A stretch of DNA of 64,000 nt from Homalodisca vitripennis. Taxonomy: Eukaryota > Arthropoda > Insecta > Hemiptera > Cicadellidae. This document shows, in pieces, positions 59,373 to 64,000 of this stretch; the first letter of the stretch is position 1; the number at the start of each line of letters is the position of its first letter. The notes beneath the pieces are model-generated. The model was not told where the DNA came from, made no database searches, and saw only the letters and a list, made by a program, of their open reading frames with translations. A program made the translations under genes and the position numbers. Where the stretch lies: positions 132,818,001-132,882,000 of the forward strand of contig NC_060213.1 in assembly GCF_021130785.1 (NCBI RefSeq). Reading direction: 5' to 3'.

Positions 59373-59698
59373 TAGGCATTTAGTATATCTCCTTGTATTA
59401 TTAGTAAAGAGACAGAGAGAGAGGTTCTGCATTGAGTTGAGGATCACACTGTGTTTGCTTTGAATAGGTACACGGAGGAGGAATCAAAATAAGTACAAAG
59501 ACCCTTTTTACGTTTTTTAGTAGAGTGAATTGAAAGACTTCTCCGAGTATAGTGACCTGATGAACTTGCAATGGATTTAAAAAAGACAATAAAAAATTAC
59601 TCTCACTGAGAGAGGGCTTTGGCATTGATTGAGTTGAGAAGTCCTCTCGTCGGGGGGTACAAAAAAAATATGTTGGGAGGTAGCAGATTTGTCATGGA

Positions 59699-59953
59699 AT
59701 GGCTACCACCGTAAAGAGCGATGGTTGGGGCTCTTTACACACGTGGATAGGCCTACTGGGGAAGGAGCCACGTAAAAAATCTCCTAACGCGCCATGGTCC
59801 TACGCCCTGGTCACGCGGCAAGCACGTGTGTACCTAGCGTGGTGGGGAAATGTGACCACTCGCCACAACACGGCTGTTAAAACATATAGACCTCACCGAA
59901 ACATACGAGTATTTCTAGGACGTCAGATGAACAAATATAACGACACCATTTAA
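59699..59953 (+). CDS. 84-codon ORF, doubtful
   Basis: Starts MATTVKSDGWGSLHTWIGLL and is rich in Arg, Lys and Trp. The DNA is GC-richer than its surroundings. No motif recognised. It might be the remnant of a basic virion-type protein or a chance frame. Confidence 0.2.
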   Translation: MATTVKSDGWGSLHTWIGLLGKEPRKKSPNAPWSYALVTRQARVYLAWWGNVTTRHNTAVKTYRPHRNIRVFLGRQMNKYNDTI

Positions 59954-60416
59954 TCTACATGCCAACAGCATGTCTTGACTGGTTCATCAGAACCCTCATC
60001 TACACCCTACGCCTAACACTGTTGCCAGTTTTACTTGTAGTGAAAATTATTGGTTTCTCTCAAAATATGTTGCAATAAACAAACATTATCAGCTGTTACC
60101 GTAAACAAATAAATCTACATTTGATTTCACTCATCTAGTTTACATTCATATACATCAAGCAGAGCCAGTATGTGACCATATCCAGGCCATAACGGGATCA
60201 GCTGGTGATCAGCGTCGATATGGCAACACTGCCTCAAATGTCATTGGACTAGTATCCTGATAGCCCTAACATTCCTACTCCCTTCTATCCTAGGTAGTCC
60301 TTAATCCACCTTAAACCCTATGCTCCAACTTAACCTAAACCAACCGGAGTAAAATTTCCTTTTTATAAAGTTGTTTTCATTGATTTTAAGTTAAAAATAC
60401 ACATTTAACATTACAG

Positions 60417-60530
60417 CAAATCCGACTGTCTATGAACACGTTCAAGCCTGTGGAGAGTACACTCCAGGAACTGCACATGAACAACTGCACCGTCTCGCTG
60501 GATGCCTTCTACCGCCTCACTAACCTGCGG
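60417..60530 (+). pseudogene. Captured host exon encoding a leucine-rich repeat
   Basis: Exactly 38 codons lie between an acceptor (TTTAACATTACAG ending at 60416) and a donor (GTAAAG from 60531). The peptide begins QIRLSMNTFKPVES, continues TLQELHMNNCTVSLDAF and ends YRLTNLR. The L-x-x-L-x-M-x-N-C pattern followed by FYRLTNLR is a leucine-rich repeat. The DNA is GC-rich with host-like codon choice, unlike the surrounding AT-rich element. It sits only 31 bp inside the right TIR. Polintons are not known to need LRR proteins, so I infer capture of a host gene fragment with intron edges. The source gene is unknown. Confidence 0.6.
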
Positions 60531-60561
60531 GTAAAGGACCTCTTAATAAGGAAATTTTAAT

Positions 60562-62004
60562 GTAAAATGAGAGTGCCGTGTTAGGCCCCGTTTTCTTTAA
60601 TGGGGATCTCGGGAGGAATATGTTGAACCTCCCCACAAAGGTAAGGCTAACTAATATTGTGCGATGTGCTCGGTAAATACTCGTATATGGAGATTAATAC
60701 GGTAAAGGTGTTAACTAAATGCGTGGGAACCAGTACAGGGTATTAATGGTGGGAAGACAATTTTCGAATGTGACGCTACGCGTAGTAAACACTTTAGAGT
60801 GTGGAGTCGTGGAGTATGTGTAAGGGCTAAGAGACGTGGTGAACGACATATATGGATGCCTGTTGGACTTTGTGGATACTAGTCGGTAATGTGTAGGTGG
60901 TCTACAATTGGGTATGGATGATACCCCTGGGTACTACGGGAGGCAGTTGGAAAGTGTTGTTGTCCTGTCAGTGTGAGGGTGAGGGCCTGAAGACGCTTGG
61001 GTACACAAGAGAGAGGTTGGAGGCTGTAGGCGTATACACACGTAAAGGTCGGGGAGTTAGAAATCGTAGTATGTGCAATATCCGTGGTTAAGAGCCGAGG
61101 TATGAGAGGTAATAGGATAGTGTGAGGTTTCTGTAGCGACCATTAAAAATACAGGTGCAGGTCTTAGCAAGTCCGGGAGACGGGCTATTGCAGGCCTATG
61201 TGGTACATTGGACTGTAAATTGGTCAAAATTCGGGTAAGAGCGATACGCTCGGCTAGGAGTACTGGAGGCAATCGAAAAGTGTAGGGTCTCGGCAGGGTG
61301 AAAGCACACGTTTAAAAGTTCATCATTCATCCGATAAAAGGTAGGCGGTCAGAGTACCGATTTGGGTATAAGTTGGAACCCTGTGAGGGACTGTTCAGGT
61401 GTAGGTCTGCAAGAGACGGGGGTATAGATGGGCGGCTAGGTCCTGGAGTGGAGTGTTATAAATAACAGTGTGGGCAATATATGTGGTTAAGAGCCCTAAG
61501 TATTGGAGGCAATCGAAATGTTTGGGCAGGGGCCGTTAGAAATGTGGGTGTGTTTTTTCATGCGCTCCGGTACTCGAAAAGATGGGTGACGGAATATGTC
61601 GTGCATGGCCGGTAAAGGTTAGGCGGTCAAAAACCGGGTATGGGCGTTACGTCTGGCTCGGAGTATGGGAGGTAGTAGGACAGTGTCGGACTCCGGTAGG
61701 AGCCATCAGATACGCGGGTGCGAGTGTTAAGACTCTCAGGTACTCAAAAAGGTGAGTGTCAATAGACGTCGACACGGAACCTGTGGACGGGTGGTTAAGC
61801 AGTACAGAAAGTCAGAGATAAATAGGTGTGTGACAAACAGGAAGTCTAGGTTGAGATAAGTCGTCGGAAAACAGGAAGCCTGTGGTTAGGAAACACCGAA
61901 ATGTATCTCCCATAAGAGACAATGTTAAAATATCGCCATAAGAGCCCATGTTAAAATAACTCCATAAGAGCCCATGTTAGCGCTCATTCTGCGCTAGGTC
62001 TACT
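60562..62004 (-). repeat. Right terminal inverted repeat, about 1443 bp
   Basis: Inverse of 50703-52146, ending GGTCTACT at 62004. See the left repeat for comparison. Confidence 0.95.
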
Positions 62005-62010
62005 GTAGTT
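62005..62010 (+). repeat. Target-site duplication, right (GTAGTT)
   Basis: Matches 50697-50702. Palindrome-arm sequence (GCACCATCTCGGTCATG, cf. left-arm GCATCGTCTCGGTCATG inverted) resumes directly after it. Confidence 0.85.
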
Positions 62011-62830
62011 GCACCATCTCGGTCATGTTTCCCGAGAAAAGAGAAAAAAAAAAGAAGAAAAAAGGAGGCAAGACTTGCAACAGCCTCTTCAAAATCATCG
62101 CGGATAATGGGCGGTATTCCCTTTTTTAGGCTTCCAAAAACTTTAAGTACTAAGGAAACCACTCCTATTCCCCAGGAGGTTTCACTTCTGGCTATTTTCC
62201 ACTTGAACCTTCACTTGGTAAAACTAAAACCTATGTGTCACTTGAATCTAGGCAACGTTTATGGATATCCCGGAGCGGAACCCCAAATATCAAGATATTG
62301 AAGTGCAGTTGTATAACATTAGTTCTAGTCTACTGCGGGAAATGACTGCCAACTTTGGAGCTGGTCTGTACAGAGCTGGTTTTCCCTTCTTCCAAGAAGA
62401 CATTACTAAGATTAATGGCTAAAACCCTTATCCTCTCTTATGACAGGAGGCGGATCCTTTCCTTACCCGTCTATAATATCCTGTCACTCCGGAAAGAGCG
62501 CAAAGGTCCTTTTATGACACAGTGCAATTTCTCAGCTTTTTGTCTTAAGAAGGACCACACCGACAACCCCCGCAGTAAACGAGATCTACAGGATGCAAAT
62601 AAAGTCTGGAACATCAATTTAAAATTCGGATAGTGCAGGGAGTCTGAATTGCGTATGGTATCTGGTATTTGTAGGTGGAAGCAAATCTTGGAAGTTTTCC
62701 AATGGAAATTGGGTCATGTGGCACATAATTTAGAACAGATTTACTTTCATAAATACAAATTCCATAAAGTGATATACTTCGATAAATAGCCTCTTGTAAA
62801 TATTGCCGCATGTGATTATTTGAGAAACTA
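62011..62830 (-). repeat. Right-arm copy of the GC-richer segment
   Basis: Arm partner of 15430-16230. Its ORFs (62107-62301, 62355-62633) are not equivalent to the left-arm ORF, supporting a non-coding reading. Confidence 0.6.
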
Positions 62831-62840
62831 TATAGATATA

Positions 62841-64000
<1,160 letters not shown>

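Larger units (their letters stand above)
50703..62004 (+). mobile_element. Polinton/Maverick-like element, 11.3 kb, polymerase-only
   Basis: Bounded by GTAGTT target duplications and 1.44-kb terminal inverted repeats with AG...CT ends. It encodes a protein-primed family B DNA polymerase. The left palindrome arm (near 16205-16265) is a diverged empty site. Typical Polintons are 15-20 kb and also encode a retroviral-like integrase, an FtsK/A32-type ATPase, an adenoviral-type protease and capsid proteins; none is recognisable here. The remaining interior contains a promoter/leader (53400-54093), a structured downstream region (57940-58600), a 114-codon ORF (59028) and an LRR exon (60417). It may be a non-autonomous derivative or a reduced polymerase-plus-TIR lineage. 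Confidence 0.9.

Noticed and set aside
52147..60561. Possible Polinton integrase, ATPase, protease or capsid genes
   Set aside because: Read in the available open frames, no DDE/chromodomain, Walker A, cysteine protease or capsid-like segments were visible. A sensitive HMM search could still change this.

Overview
The window reads as repeat-rich eukaryotic nuclear DNA, most likely from an insect. It is AT-rich, has no operons or Shine-Dalgarno sites, shows spliceosomal GT/AG borders around two isolated exon-like segments, and carries an arthropod-style core promoter (TATA, TCAGTT initiator and DPE at canonical spacing). tRNA-derived SINEs, LINE relics, Penelope-like elements (PLEs), a TTAA-flanked MITE and a Polinton-type element are present. 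A hemipteran is my guess from the style of the dispersed repeats; I cannot name a species.

Layout. (1) 1-3000 is a mosaic of repeat blocks that reappear, reordered and partly inverted, at 28000-39260. (2) 3000-14046 is mostly featureless AT-rich DNA with small tandem duplications, one SINE and a tiny ORF relic. (3) From about 14047 to the window end lies one giant, diverged inverted duplication: left arm about 14047-29403, spacer 29404-37938, right arm 37939-64000, continuing past the window. (4) The spacer holds a CA microsatellite, a repeat with a nested 319-bp TTAA MITE, a direct duplication carrying a 44-codon host-like exon (one intact, one truncated), a PLE fragment with a GIY-YIG endonuclease and a candidate hammerhead ribozyme between 140-bp direct repeats, a perfect (C15A) minisatellite, and LINE and SINE relics. 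(5) The right arm carries insertions the left arm lacks: a 5'-truncated LINE with an intact 503-codon reverse transcriptase frame (44611-46285), a decayed inverted PLE (49840-50260), and an 11.3-kb Polinton-like element (50703-62004).

The Polinton-like element is the most interesting object. It has a 6-bp target duplication (GTAGTT), AG...CT termini, 1.44-kb nearly identical inverted repeats, a strong promoter and a protein-primed family B DNA polymerase gene of about 1250 codons. I see no integrase, packaging ATPase, protease or capsid gene. It also holds an unassigned 114-codon ORF, a structured non-coding region, and a single leucine-rich-repeat exon with splice sites that looks captured from a host gene. 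The polymerase frame is broken four times, each time by one extra base in a homopolymer run, although the terminal repeats look young.

Apart from the two exon-like fragments I find no confident host gene. Most of the window is intergenic or intronic DNA shaped by transposons and segmental duplication.
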